DNA from: an uncultured Bacteroides sp.
Lineage (GTDB): Bacteria; Bacteroidota; Bacteroidia; Bacteroidales; Bacteroidaceae
DNA: 64,000 bases
Reading direction: 5' to 3'
NCBI GenBank assembly: GCA_949288585.1
Contig: CASEKR010000030.1
Span: 1 to 64,000 of the forward strand
Shown here: positions 38,937-47,382 of the stretch, in pieces
Numbering within the stretch: position 1 is the stretch's first letter
Layout of the letters: every line of letters begins with the position of its first letter
Translations under genes and position numbers: made by a program
The notes under the pieces: model-generated
Seen by the model: only the letters and a program-made list of their open reading frames with translations
Told to the model about the DNA's origin: nothing
The model's database searches: none

Positions 38937-39051
38937 GCCAAGTAGGTACTTGTGAGGTCGCCAAGTAGGGACTTGTAAAGTTGCCAAGTAGGGACTTGTA
39001 AAGTTGCCAAGTAGGTACTTGTGAGGTTGCCAAGTGGGTACTTGCGACGGC
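38937..39051. repeat. Intergenic 23-bp palindromic array (array 6)
   Basis: The word GCCAAGTAGGTACTTGT or a close variant starts at 38937, 38960, 38983, 39006 and 39029, exactly 23 bases apart. Each unit holds the dyad CAAGTA-GG-TACTTG. It starts 13 bases after the copA/HMA stop. Confidence 0.93.
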
Positions 39052-39158
39052 GCAAAATAAGACGCCAAGGAAGCTTCTCCCCGGACAGGGCAGGAAGAAG
39101 AAGCCCACTCTTTTCCAAAATTTCACACCCAAAACGCCGGATTCTCCCCGAGAAAGCC

Positions 39159-39166
39159 TATCTTTG
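39159..39166 (+). promoter_or_regulatory. -7 box for the 2-oxoacid oxidoreductase operon
   Basis: TATCTTTG, 27 bases before the TPR gene that opens the operon. A clear -33 element was not found. Confidence 0.6.
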
Positions 39167-39193
39167 TGGCTGATTAATCAGAAAGACATCCGT

Positions 39194-39469
39194 ATGGAGC
39201 AACTGGAACTGATAAAAGAACATCTGTGGAAGAACCAGGTGGACGAGGCCATCCGCAAGCTGGACGCCCTCTTGCAAGACGACTTCGCGGGGAAGGACGA
39301 GGCCTATTACCTGCGCGGCAACGCCTACCGCAAGCAGAGCAACTGGCAGCAGGCCCTGAACGATTACCAGCGTGCCACCGACCTCAATCCCGAAAGCCCT
39401 GCCGTACACGCCCGCCGCGCCCTGCTGGACATTCTGGAGTTCTACAACAAGGATATGTATAATCATTAA
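39194..39469 (+). CDS. Small tetratricopeptide-repeat protein
   Basis: A 91-residue helical protein with about two TPR units (pattern A/Y-LRGNAYRKQSNWQQALNDY then DLNPESPAVHARRA). TPRs mediate protein contacts. The start at 39194 was taken as ATG after a promoter box; an upstream ATG at 39164 lies inside that box. Its position as first gene before the ferredoxin oxidoreductase subunits suggests an assembly role, an inference only. Confidence 0.82.
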   Translation: MEQLELIKEHLWKNQVDEAIRKLDALLQDDFAGKDEAYYLRGNAYRKQSNWQQALNDYQRATDLNPESPAVHARRALLDILEFYNKDMYNH

Positions 39470-39487
39470 CTAAAATATAACGTAATT

Positions 39488-39715
39488 ATGGCTAAGATAA
39501 AAGGAGCAATCGTGGTGGACACCGAGCGTTGCAAGGGATGCAACCTCTGCGCCGTGGCGTGCCCGCTACACGTGATAGCACTCGCCAAGGAGGTGAACTT
39601 GAAGGGCTACAACTATGCCCAGCAGATATTGGAAGATACGTGCAACGGCTGCGCATCGTGTGCCACGGTGTGTCCGGACGGTTGCATATCGGTGTACAAA
39701 GTAAGAGTTGAATAA
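39488..39715 (+). CDS. 4Fe-4S ferredoxin subunit of 2-oxoacid oxidoreductase
   Basis: A 75-residue two-cluster ferredoxin. Cys ligands C15, C18, C21, C25 and C52, C55, C58, C62 form two CxxCxxCxxxC(P) motifs. It serves as the delta subunit that carries electrons from the TPP subunit to external ferredoxin. Eighteen bases after the TPR gene and upstream of the alpha subunit. Confidence 0.93.
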   Translation: MAKIKGAIVVDTERCKGCNLCAVACPLHVIALAKEVNLKGYNYAQQILEDTCNGCASCATVCPDGCISVYKVRVE

Positions 39716-39718
39716 TTA

Positions 39719-39794
39719 ATGAAGAACTAATAATGAAGAATGAAGAATCTTGGAAGCAGCCTGTTCTTCATTCTTAATTCTTCATTCTTCATTT
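39719..39794. repeat. Intra-operon inverted repeat of GAAGAAT words
   Basis: Left arm (39719-39750) made of AATGAAGAA-type words and right arm (39763-39794) of their reverse complement TTCTTCATT, with a 12-base loop. A long AT-rich hairpin between the ferredoxin and alpha-subunit genes; it may set subunit ratios by mRNA processing or partial termination. Confidence 0.85.
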
Positions 39795-39808
39795 AAACAT
39801 CAGAAGAT

Positions 39809-40885
39809 ATGGCAGAAGAAGTAGTATTGATGAAAGGGAACGAAGCCATCGCCCGTGCCGCCATCCGTTGCGGGGCGGACGGTTACTTCGGCTATCCCAT
39901 CACTCCCCAATCGGAGGTATTGGAAACCCTTGCCGAGTTGAAGCCTTGGGAAACGACGGGCATGGTCGTGGTGCAGGCCGAGAGCGAGGTGGCTTCCATT
40001 AACATGGTATATGGCGGCGCCGGTGCCGGCAAGATGGTGATGACCTCGTCCAGCAGCCCCGGCGTCAGCCTGATGCAAGAGGGCGTGTCCTACCTGGCAG
40101 GCGCCGAGTTGCCTTGCCTCATTGTCAACGTGATGCGCGGCGGCCCCGGATTGGGCACCATCCAGCCCAGCCAAGCCGACTATTTCCAGACCACCAAGGG
40201 AGGCGGGCACGGCGACTATCGCCTGATTACCCTCGCCCCTGCTTCGGTGCAGGAGATGGCCGACTTCGTGGGCCTCGCTTTTGAACTCGCCTTCAAGTAC
40301 CGCAACCCGGCTGTCATCTTGGCGGACGGCGTCATCGGGCAGATGATGGAGAAGGTCGTGCTGCCCCCGCAGAAGCCCCGCCGCACGGACGAGGAAGTCA
40401 TCGCGCAATGCCCTTGGGCCACCACGGGACGCACCAAAGACCGCAAGCCCAACATCATCACCTCGCTCGAACTCAAGCCCGAAGCGATGGAAGTGAACAA
40501 CCTGCGCTTCCAGGCCAAGTACAAGAAGATAGAAGAGAACGAAGTCCGCTTCGAGAAAATCCAGTGCGACGACGCCGACTACCTCATCGTGGCTTTCGGC
40601 TCCATGGCACGCATCGGACAGAAGGCCATGGAACTGGCCCGCGAGGAGGGCATCAAGGTGGGCATCCTGCGCCCCATCACCCTCTGGCCCTTCCCCACGC
40701 AAGCCATTGCCGAGATGGCCAATCAGGTGAAAGGCATGCTCGTGACCGAGTTGAACGCCGGGCAGATGGTGGAAGATGTCCGTCTGTCCGTCGGCGGCAA
40801 GGTCAAGGTGGAGCACTTCGGACGCTTGGGCGGCATCGTGCCCGACCCGGACGAGATTGTCGAGGCGCTGAAGGCAATGATTTGA
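39809..40885 (+). CDS. 2-oxoacid:ferredoxin oxidoreductase alpha subunit (VorB/KorA type)
   Basis: A 358-residue subunit with the pyrimidine-binding transketolase-like domain (about 1-190, including GYPITPQSEV and the SSSPGVSLMQEG loop) and a C-terminal transketolase domain. With the other three subunits it decarboxylates a 2-oxoacid to the acyl-CoA and reduces ferredoxin. NCBI-style names for Bacteroides homologues are VorB (3-methyl-2-oxobutanoate); whether the substrate is that or 2-oxoglutarate cannot be told from sequence. Confidence 0.9.
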   Translation: MAEEVVLMKGNEAIARAAIRCGADGYFGYPITPQSEVLETLAELKPWETTGMVVVQAESEVASINMVYGGAGAGKMVMTSSSSPGVSLMQEGVSYLAGAELPCLIVNVMRGGPGLGTIQPSQADYFQTTKGGGHGDYRLITLAPASVQEMADFVGLAFELAFKYRNPAVILADGVIGQMMEKVVLPPQKPRRTDEEVIAQCPWATTGRTKDRKPNIITSLELKPEAMEVNNLRFQAKYKKIEENEVRFEKIQCDDADYLIVAFGSMARIGQKAMELAREEGIKVGILRPITLWPFPTQAIAEMANQVKGMLVTELNAGQMVEDVRLSVGGKVKVEHFGRLGGIVPDPDEIVEALKAMI

Positions 40886-40903
40886 CACGTAACGCATTGG
40901 ACT

Positions 40904-41134
40904 ATGGACATTGACAAGATACGAAACATACTGAACCTCTTCTTCATGCTGCTGGCCTTGCTGGCCGTCATCTTCTACTTCACGATGGCGCAAGACCAAC
41001 GCTTCTTCCTCTACACGTGCGGAGCGGCGATAATCATCAAGATGGCGGAGAGCTTCATACGTTTCACCAAGATTACCAAACCCAACAAAGACAAGAACAG
41101 CGATTATGACAAAAGAAGATATCATCAAGCCTGA
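40904..41134 (+). CDS. Small two-helix membrane protein in the oxidoreductase operon
   Basis: A 76-residue protein with two hydrophobic segments (about 10-27 and 36-52) and a basic tail. It starts 18 bases after the alpha subunit and overlaps the next gene (beta subunit) by 29 bases in another frame. I know similar small proteins in this place in other Bacteroidales clusters but no function. It could tether the otherwise soluble complex to the membrane. Confidence 0.7.
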   Translation: MDIDKIRNILNLFFMLLALLAVIFYFTMAQDQRFFLYTCGAAIIIKMAESFIRFTKITKPNKDKNSDYDKRRYHQA

Positions 41135-41867
41135 AAATCTGGTTTACAAGAAACCGACGCTGATGAACGACAATCCCATGCACTACTGCCCGGGATGCAG
41201 CCATGGCGTCGTACACAAGCTCATCGCCGAGGTCATCGAGGAGATGGGCATGGAGGACAAGGCCGTCGGCATATCGCCCGTGGGCTGTGCCGTGTTCATC
41301 TACAATTACTTGGACATCGACTGGCAAGAAGCCGCACACGGCCGTGCGCCAGCCTTGGCCACCGCCATCAAGCGCCTTTGGCCCAGCCGGTTGGTCTTCA
41401 CCTACCAAGGCGACGGCGACTTGGCTTGCATCGGCACGGCGGAGACCATCCACGCCTTGAACCGTGGGGAGAACATCACCATCATCTTCATCAACAACGC
41501 CATCTATGGCATGACGGGCGGGCAGATGGCCCCCACGACCTTGGTCGGACAGAAGACCTCCACCTGTCCCTACGGCCGCAACGTGCATCTGCACGGCTAT
41601 CCCCTGAAGATTGCCGACATCGCCGCCCAACTGGAAGGCACAGCCTACGTGACGCGCCAAAGCGTGCAGTCCGTCCCCGCTATCCGCAAGGCCAAGAAGG
41701 CCATCCGCAAGGCGTTCGAGAACTCGATGGCAGGCAAGGGCAGCAACTTGGTGGAAATCGTCTCCACCTGCAACTCCGGTTGGAAGATGTCGCCCGAGAA
41801 GGCCAACAAGTGGATGGAAGAGAACATGTTCCCGTTCTATCCGTTGGGAGATTTGAAAGACAAATAG
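41106..41867 (+). CDS. 2-oxoacid:ferredoxin oxidoreductase beta subunit (TPP-binding)
   Basis: A 253-residue subunit with the thiamine-diphosphate motif GDGDLACIG and NNAIYGMTGGQM (TPP-Mg binding), and an N-terminal HYCPGCSHG with two Cys that probably ligate a 4Fe-4S cluster. Forms the catalytic centre with the alpha subunit. Overlaps the preceding gene by 29 bases. Confidence 0.92.
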   Translation: MTKEDIIKPENLVYKKPTLMNDNPMHYCPGCSHGVVHKLIAEVIEEMGMEDKAVGISPVGCAVFIYNYLDIDWQEAAHGRAPALATAIKRLWPSRLVFTYQGDGDLACIGTAETIHALNRGENITIIFINNAIYGMTGGQMAPTTLVGQKTSTCPYGRNVHLHGYPLKIADIAAQLEGTAYVTRQSVQSVPAIRKAKKAIRKAFENSMAGKGSNLVEIVSTCNSGWKMSPEKANKWMEENMFPFYPLGDLKDK

Positions 41868-41877
41868 GAATTTATAA

Positions 41878-41983
41878 GTTGACAAGGGGACGAGTTAACG
41901 AGGCAACAAGGCCTGTTAGTAAACAGACTTACAAGTAATAAGCCCTGCCCTCGTAGTCTTGTTAACTTGTCAACTCGTCAACT
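41878..41983. repeat. Intra-operon inverted repeat of GTTGACAAG words
   Basis: Left arm from 41878 (AGTTGACAAGG...GAGTTAACGAGG) pairs with the right arm (CTTGTTAACTTGTCAACTCG, ending 41983) over about 25 bases with mismatches. It lies between the beta and gamma subunit genes and resembles the hairpins at 39719 and 61761 in design but not in sequence. Confidence 0.75.
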
Positions 41984-42008
41984 AAATTATCATTTAATCA
42001 AAACAGCA

Positions 42009-42551
42009 ATGAAAGAAGAAATCATCATAGCAGGCTTCGGCGGACAAGGCGTCCTGTCCATGGGCAAAATTCTGGCTTACTCCGGCTTGATGGAAGGCAA
42101 GGAAGTGACTTGGATGCCCGCCTACGGCCCCGAACAACGCGGCGGCACGGCCAACGTGACCGTCATCATCAGCGACGACAAGATATCTTCGCCCATCCTG
42201 AGCAAGTATGACGCCGCCATCATCCTCAACCAACCCTCGCTGGAGAAGTTCGAGAGCAAGGTGAAACCCGGCGGCATCCTCATCTACGACGGCTACGGCA
42301 TCATCAACCCGCCCACCCGCAAGGACATACACGTCTACCGCATCGACGCGATGGATGCGGCAAACGAGATGAACAACAGCAAAGCGTTCAACATGATTGT
42401 ATTGGGCGGATTGCTGAAAATCAAGCCGATGGTGACGCTGGAGAATGTCATCAAGGGCTTGAAAAAGACCTTGCCCGAACGCCACCACCACCTCATCCCC
42501 ATGAACGAGGAGGCTATCAAGCGGGGTATGGAGCTGATACGGGAGGTATAA
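42009..42551 (+). CDS. 2-oxoacid:ferredoxin oxidoreductase gamma subunit
   Basis: A 180-residue subunit with the family N-terminus MKEEIIIAGFGGQGVLSMG and GPEQRGG. It completes the alpha-beta-gamma-delta complex. The start was taken at 42009; an in-frame ATG at 41967 lies within the inverted repeat. A strong terminator follows 40 bases later, ending the operon. Confidence 0.92.
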   Translation: MKEEIIIAGFGGQGVLSMGKILAYSGLMEGKEVTWMPAYGPEQRGGTANVTVIISDDKISSPILSKYDAAIILNQPSLEKFESKVKPGGILIYDGYGIINPPTRKDIHVYRIDAMDAANEMNNSKAFNMIVLGGLLKIKPMVTLENVIKGLKKTLPERHHHLIPMNEEAIKRGMELIREV

Positions 42552-42590
42552 AGCGTCCTTATATACACGCTAATAAGCCAAACCAAACCA

Positions 42591-42632
42591 AGCAGGAGGA
42601 AAACGAAGCTGTTTTCCTCCTGCTTTTGTTTT
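42591..42632 (+). terminator. Terminator of the 2-oxoacid oxidoreductase operon
   Basis: A 14-bp perfect stem AGCAGGAGGAAAAC/GTTTTCCTCCTGCT (42591-42604 with 42611-42624) followed by TTTGTTTT. Confidence 0.95.
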
Positions 42633-42663
42633 CCCGCCATCATACGCCCGAACCGGACGAACA

Positions 42664-42699
42664 AAGAAAAGGGCTGCCCTTCTTTCCGGGGCAGCCCTT
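42664..42699 (-). terminator. Terminator of fba
   Basis: An 11-bp perfect stem AAGGGCTGCCC/GGGCAGCCCTT (42669-42679 with 42689-42699), followed on the minus strand by TTCTTTG. It lies 35 bases after the fba stop. Confidence 0.88.
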
Positions 42700-42733
42700 C
42701 CTTATCTAAAATTACGCAGCAGGAGTTGTCTTC

Positions 42734-43738
42734 TTATTGAGCCAACTTGCCGTTAGAACCCAGCACGTTAATGATTTTGTGCTTGTACAGTTTTTCCATT
42801 TCATCGCGAGCCGGGCCCAGGTACTTGCGGGGGTCGAACTCAGCGGGTTTCTCGGCGAATACCTTGCGGACAGCAGCCGTCATGGCCAGGCGAGAGTCGG
42901 AGTCGATGTTGATCTTGCAAACGGCAGACTTCGCAGCCTTGCGCAGTTCGTCTTCGGGAATGCCGATAGCTGCTTCCAGCTTGCCGCCGTATTGGTTGAT
43001 CATGTCTACATATTCCTGGGGAACGGAAGAAGAACCGTGCAGCACGATGGGGAAGCCCGGCAGTTTCTCCATCACGGCATCCAATACGTCGAATGCCAAA
43101 GGAGGAGGAACCAAACGGCCCGTAGCGGGGTCAACGTGGCACTGTTCGGGTTTGAACTTGTAAGCGCCGTGAGACGTACCGATAGAGATGGCCAAGCTGT
43201 CGCAGCCCGTGCGGGTAGCGAAGTCGATTACTTCTTCGGGGTTCGTATAAGTATGGTGTTCGGCAGAAACCTCGTCTTCTACGCCGGCCAACACGCCCAG
43301 TTCGCCTTCAACGGTTACGCCGTACTGGTGAGCGTAATCTACGACCTTCTTCGTCAGCGCAACGTTTTCTTCGTAAGGCAGGTGGGAACCGTCAATCATG
43401 ACAGAAGAGAAGCCCATGTCTACGCAAGACTTGCACAGTTCGAAGCTGTCGCCGTGGTCCAGGTGCAGAACGATTTCGGGGTGTTCGCAGCCCAGTTCCT
43501 TGGCATATTCTACGGCACCCTCAGCCATGTAGCGCAGCAACGTCTGATTGGCATAGTTGCGGGCACCCTTCGATACTTGCAGGATAACCGGGCTTTTCTC
43601 TTCAGAAGAAGCCTTGATGATAGCCTGCAACTGCTCCATGTTGTTGAAGTTGAATGCCGGGATGGCATAACCGCCCTTAATTGCACGCGCAAACATCTCT
43701 TTGGTGTTTACGAGGCCTAATTCTTTGTAATTAACCAT
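42734..43738 (-). CDS. fba: Class II fructose-1,6-bisphosphate aldolase
   Basis: A 334-residue zinc aldolase of glycolysis and gluconeogenesis. The LHLDHGDSF segment carries zinc/catalytic residues, DGSHLPYEENV and GELGVLAGVEDEV are typical, and GSSSVP binds phosphate. Normal class II length. A TATTTTTG box lies about 40 bases upstream and a terminator follows. Confidence 0.95.
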   Translation of the reverse strand: MVNYKELGLVNTKEMFARAIKGGYAIPAFNFNNMEQLQAIIKASSEEKSPVILQVSKGARNYANQTLLRYMAEGAVEYAKELGCEHPEIVLHLDHGDSFELCKSCVDMGFSSVMIDGSHLPYEENVALTKKVVDYAHQYGVTVEGELGVLAGVEDEVSAEHHTYTNPEEVIDFATRTGCDSLAISIGTSHGAYKFKPEQCHVDPATGRLVPPPLAFDVLDAVMEKLPGFPIVLHGSSSVPQEYVDMINQYGGKLEAAIGIPEDELRKAAKSAVCKINIDSDSRLAMTAAVRKVFAEKPAEFDPRKYLGPARDEMEKLYKHKIINVLGSNGKLAQ

Positions 43739-43778
43739 GTTGTTTTAAAATTTATTGTTAGTGAATCATAATTCTGCG

Positions 43779-43786
43779 CAAAAATA
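43779..43786 (-). promoter_or_regulatory. -7 box for fba
   Basis: TATTTTTG on the minus strand, 40 bases before the fba start codon. The rest of the 474-base gap up to 44212 holds no gene I can support; a short 11-bp repeat array lies at its far end. Confidence 0.6.
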
Positions 43787-44127
43787 AGCATTCTCCTTCA
43801 AAAACGAAACAGCGGAAGGCAATTAATTTCGGTTCTCCCCTCCGGAATTGCAAAGAAATTAAAGGCGCGGAACATCATTTAACACAACGTTTGTTCCCCT
43901 GCCGCTTGTGACACTCATCTTTGCCGGGCGATGCCGTCCTTGGCGGCACCCTTGCGAACTGACAGGCAGGAACCGCCACCTGCATCTTTGATTTTGTCCC
44001 GACCTGATTCCCTGCCCATCTTGCACAGCATTGTCTATTTTCACATAAGGGTTCGTCAAGCCAATGCACCCCAACCGCACCCCACCTCCCTCTACAAGGC
44101 TGTCTGGCCCATAAAATAGCAGTGTTG

Positions 44128-44190
44128 AAGCAAAGGGAGAGCGAAGGGAAAGCGAAGGTGAAGCAAAGGAGAAGCAAAGGAGAAGCGAAG
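44128..44190. repeat. 11-bp tandem array (array 7, half period)
   Basis: The word AAGCAAAGG or a one- or two-base variant (AAGCGAAGG, GAGCGAAGG) starts at 44128, 44139, 44150, 44161, 44172 and 44183, exactly 11 bases apart, half the 22-bp period seen elsewhere. It is purine-rich on the plus strand and has no dyad. It lies downstream (3') of the EEP lipoprotein gene. Confidence 0.88.
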
Positions 44191-44212
44191 AAAAAAACAG
44201 TTGAAACAGGTT

Positions 44213-45238
44213 TTACTTCTTCTCCAGATAAACAATCGTCGGCAAATGGTCGCTATAACCATTCAGCCATTTGCGGCCGCCGTGGGTGCGCAAAGGATAG
44301 CCCTCGTATTTCTCGTCGTGCTGGAAAAGGTAGTCCGGGCGGAACACCTCGTGGTCCACATAATGCAGGCCGCCACCTTGCGCATCCAGCAGGGGGCGCG
44401 TCAGGACAATCTGGTCGAACAGGTTCCACCGGCCACGGTAGCACAGCGTGCCGATGCTGTCGTCTTCCAACGTCGCCCACCACGGGTTGTAGAACTCCTG
44501 CTCGCCCACTTCGGAGATGTCCTTGCGGGCACCGAGCGCTTGCAGACTCTCGTCCATGGGGTCGTCGTTCAAGTCGCCCATGACCAGCAGTTTCAGGTGC
44601 GGGTCGTCGCGGAACAAGGAATCTTTCAACGCCTTCACTTGCTTCGCGGCATGGATGCGGTATTCCTCCCCGTTCCCCCGGGAAGGCCAATGGTTGACGA
44701 TAAAGCACAGGCGCTCGCCCGCCAGCTTCCCGTCCACCACCAGGAAACCACGGGTCTGGAAACGGGCCGTATCCCCCTCCAGGGGCGCATAACCGACCAA
44801 TGCGGAATGGTCCACTTGGAAACGGGCCGGGTCGTAGAGCAGCGCACAGTCAATGCCACGGCCGTCCGGGCCCTCGTAATGCACATATTTATATTGGGCA
44901 AGCGCGGGCTGCCCCAGCAAGTCGTCCAGCACCCGGCTGTTCTCCACCTCGGCCACGCCGATGCAGGCCGGCCCCTGCGCCACCCGGTCGCGCGACAATT
45001 CGAACAACACCTTGGCCAGGTTCTTCAACTTGGCTTCATACTTCTTCGCCCCCCACGTATATCGCCCGTCGGGCAGGAAGTCGTAGTCCTCCTTCCCCTC
45101 GTCGTGAATCGTGTCAAACAGGTTCTCCAAATTGTAGAAGGCCACGCTGTATAACTCCGGCCTATTTTTCATACAGCCCTGTGCCAGCAGGCAAGCAAAG
45201 AAGGCACCCATGGCCAGTCCCCAAAGATACTTTTTCAT
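44213..45238 (-). CDS. Endonuclease/exonuclease/phosphatase family lipoprotein
   Basis: A 341-residue lipoprotein: lipobox LAQG-C22, so it is anchored in the envelope. The rest is an EEP-fold domain with NLENLFD near residue 38, the catalytic VNHWPSR and GDLNDDP motifs, and a C-terminal SDHLP. Such lipoproteins in Bacteroidales are predicted secreted nucleases or phosphodiesterases; the substrate is unknown. The start at 45238 (ATG) is preferred over an upstream TTG. Confidence 0.88.
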   Translation of the reverse strand: MKKYLWGLAMGAFFACLLAQGCMKNRPELYSVAFYNLENLFDTIHDEGKEDYDFLPDGRYTWGAKKYEAKLKNLAKVLFELSRDRVAQGPACIGVAEVENSRVLDDLLGQPALAQYKYVHYEGPDGRGIDCALLYDPARFQVDHSALVGYAPLEGDTARFQTRGFLVVDGKLAGERLCFIVNHWPSRGNGEEYRIHAAKQVKALKDSLFRDDPHLKLLVMGDLNDDPMDESLQALGARKDISEVGEQEFYNPWWATLEDDSIGTLCYRGRWNLFDQIVLTRPLLDAQGGGLHYVDHEVFRPDYLFQHDEKYEGYPLRTHGGRKWLNGYSDHLPTIVYLEKK

Positions 45239-45332
45239 AATCAAACCGTATTAATCGGATGCAAAAGTCAGAAATTAAACGCGATAAACCTATTTTTAGG
45301 GGAACTTTTTTCTTTATTCCAAAGAAATGCCT

Positions 45333-45340
45333 TATCTTTG
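45333..45340 (+). promoter_or_regulatory. -7 box for rpmE2
   Basis: TATCTTTG, 78 bases before the L31 start. Confidence 0.6.
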
Positions 45341-45417
45341 CCACCCGAAATAAAGACCATTACACTACTTTATTACCAAAAGTAACCGCATAGTAAAACT
45401 AAAAAAGAAAATAGGAA

Positions 45418-45672
45418 ATGAAAAAAGGTATCCATCCTGAAAATTACCGTCCGGTAGTATTCAAAGATATGTCTAACGGCGACATGTTCTTGTCGCGCTC
45501 TACTTGCGCCACAAAAGAAACCGTCGAGTTCGAAGGCGAGACTTATCCGCTGATTAAGTTGGAAATCTCCAGTTCTTCCCACCCGTTCTACACTGGTAAA
45601 TCCAAACTGGTAGACACGGCCGGCCGCGTGGACAAATTCATGAGCCGCTACGGAAAGAGCACAAAGAAATAA
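45418..45672 (+). CDS. rpmE2: 50S ribosomal protein L31 type B
   Basis: An 84-residue L31 with [15 protein letters not shown] at the start and [13 protein letters not shown] in the middle. It lacks the CxxC zinc ligands of the zinc-containing form (one Cys only), which defines type B. In other bacteria the C-minus form replaces the zinc form when zinc is scarce; in Bacteroidales it is commonly the main L31. Single-gene unit with its own promoter and terminator. Confidence 0.96.
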   Translation: MKKGIHPENYRPVVFKDMSNGDMFLSRSTCATKETVEFEGETYPLIKLEISSSSHPFYTGKSKLVDTAGRVDKFMSRYGKSTKK

Positions 45673-45691
45673 AATCAAACATTGATTTTTT

Positions 45692-45735
45692 AAAGAGGCT
45701 GTCTCCTGCGAAAGGAGACAGCCTCTTTCCTTTTC
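45692..45735. terminator. Strong terminator between rpmE2 and the beta-helix gene
   Basis: A 16-bp perfect stem AAAGAGGCTGTCTCCT/AGGAGACAGCCTCTTT (45692-45707 with 45713-45728), loop GCGAA, followed by TTCCTTTTCC. Works for rpmE2 and, in reverse, for the convergent gene. Confidence 0.93.
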
Positions 45736-45741
45736 CGGTGT

Positions 45742-47304
45742 TCAAGGATGGGCCAACACTTGTATGTCGGCTTCGCTCACGCCATAATCCGCAGGCACAT
45801 ATGCCCGTCCCTTGTCGGGGAAAGGCATAAATTGCCCGCTGCCCAGACGGTCATATACGGCCGGTCTGAACACGCCTCCTTTCCGACTACGGAACATCCA
45901 CACGCAGAAATCGCCGTGCAATGCGTAACCCAATTCCACCTGTTCGTTGTTGTCTCCCGCCAATTCATAACTGTGTATTTTCACGCCATCGCCTTCAAAC
46001 CTGAAACAGAGTTTGGCTTGCAGGGCATCGGTCAGACTGATTTCCAAGTCATTCTGCAACGGCGAGGCAACAACAGCCCCCAATACATACCATTGCGACC
46101 CTGCGTCATTCAGCCGGTTCCACATCAATCCGTCTGCCGACTTGCCACGAAGACGCTGCGAAAGAGTCAAGTCATAGGGACTGAGATTCTGCAAACCGTC
46201 AACCACACAATTCACAAACGAGAATTTGTCGGCAATGTCCCAGCCCACAATGCCGGACGGATATTCCAGAATTTTGTAATCCTTGTTTTTCAACGTAAAG
46301 GTTGAATTGGAAATCTTCACCCGCAAATTGGGGCTGCTTGCCCCGGCGTACAAAAAACAGGTACCGAAGTCGTTCAGATACGAATAGACAATCTGCTGGT
46401 CGAGCAAGAGGTCTGGACTGAAGTTATCGTCCACTACGATGCCACGGTCCATCGTGTCGTAATACACTTGGTTGAACACAAAGAAGCCGCCGGTAGCTAT
46501 GCGGATGCCCACTGTTTCTTTGAAGTTCTCCCCGTCTGCCCGCACGGTTCCCCCGGTGGTATTCATGGCCAAGAGATGCACATTGTTCAAGATATGCCCG
46601 GCCGACTTGGTTACGAAGGCTTCTTTGGTGCTATAAATAAAAGTATCGGAAATCTTGCAGTCGCAGCAGCCTTGATCGATGTAGATGCCATAGACATCAT
46701 CGTTCGACGATATGCCCTGGATGGTCACGTTGTCTATCTTGGTGTCTGAACTGCCTGTACCTCCCGGTTCCGGCAGATGGATGCGTATGTGCGTATGTCG
46801 TCCCCGGACCAAGCTCATGTTGCGGATTTGCACCAATTGCTTCCTGCCGTCCAGCAGAATGCCGTTGTCGGCATTGTAACAATCCAAGATGCCTCCTTCG
46901 ATGTAAGAAAAACGCCTGTGCGTGACATCGCTGAAATAAACCTCTGAGTAGCCCACCTTGATAAGAGCATCCAGATGGACATCGGATTTCACCAGCGCAT
47001 TTTTGTCGAACAACAGGTTCACATTTTTCGTATAGTCCATAGGTAAAACCATCGGTTCGGTCAGATTGTAGGTTCCGGCCGGAAAGAAAACGGTTTTCCC
47101 ATACGAGTGTTTTATCAAACGGTTCAGTTCCGGGCCGATAGGTGCCCCGTCGTTTCGGACACCATGTTCGACAGCGGAAACAGTTCCGACAGGATTGGCC
47201 GACGTCTCCTTTGCGTTTGTGCTTTGTCCGGGCTGCTGATTGCCATGCCCATAAATGGGGCAAAGAAGGCAGCAGCAGAACAAGAAATAAATGGTTCGTT
47301 TCAT
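45742..47304 (-). CDS. Exported right-handed beta-helix protein (pectate-lyase/GH28-like)
   Basis: A 520-residue exported protein: signal peptide about 1-20, then the pattern of a pectate lyase superfamily domain beginning VSAVEHGVRNDGAPIGPELNRLI, and a repetitive beta-helix region (about 100-390) with many short N- and G-rich turns. GH28 and polysaccharide lyase families use this fold, but the catalytic Asp/His set of GH28 was not found by eye, so glycan lyase or hydrolase function is only inferred. The C-terminal 100 residues form a separate beta-rich module. No SusC/D or sugar genes adjoin. Confidence 0.65.
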   Translation of the reverse strand: MKRTIYFLFCCCLLCPIYGHGNQQPGQSTNAKETSANPVGTVSAVEHGVRNDGAPIGPELNRLIKHSYGKTVFFPAGTYNLTEPMVLPMDYTKNVNLLFDKNALVKSDVHLDALIKVGYSEVYFSDVTHRRFSYIEGGILDCYNADNGILLDGRKQLVQIRNMSLVRGRHTHIRIHLPEPGGTGSSDTKIDNVTIQGISSNDDVYGIYIDQGCCDCKISDTFIYSTKEAFVTKSAGHILNNVHLLAMNTTGGTVRADGENFKETVGIRIATGGFFVFNQVYYDTMDRGIVVDDNFSPDLLLDQQIVYSYLNDFGTCFLYAGASSPNLRVKISNSTFTLKNKDYKILEYPSGIVGWDIADKFSFVNCVVDGLQNLSPYDLTLSQRLRGKSADGLMWNRLNDAGSQWYVLGAVVASPLQNDLEISLTDALQAKLCFRFEGDGVKIHSYELAGDNNEQVELGYALHGDFCVWMFRSRKGGVFRPAVYDRLGSGQFMPFPDKGRAYVPADYGVSEADIQVLAHP

Positions 47305-47327
47305 CTAATGAATGTTATAGGATTAAA

Positions 47328-47360
47328 CAAAAAAATCCTCTTGCCTGCTCCGGCAAGAGG
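47328..47360 (-). terminator. Terminator of gcvT
   Basis: A 9-bp perfect stem CCTCTTGCC/GGCAAGAGG (47337-47345 with 47352-47360), followed on the minus strand by A and about eight T. Confidence 0.85.
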
Positions 47361-47382
47361 AAAAAATAAAAAAATTTCGCAC

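Noticed and set aside
43859..44177. Two overlapping minus-strand frames between fba and the EEP gene
   Set aside because: Translation looks random, no ribosome site or promoter fits, and one runs into the purine-rich 11-bp array.
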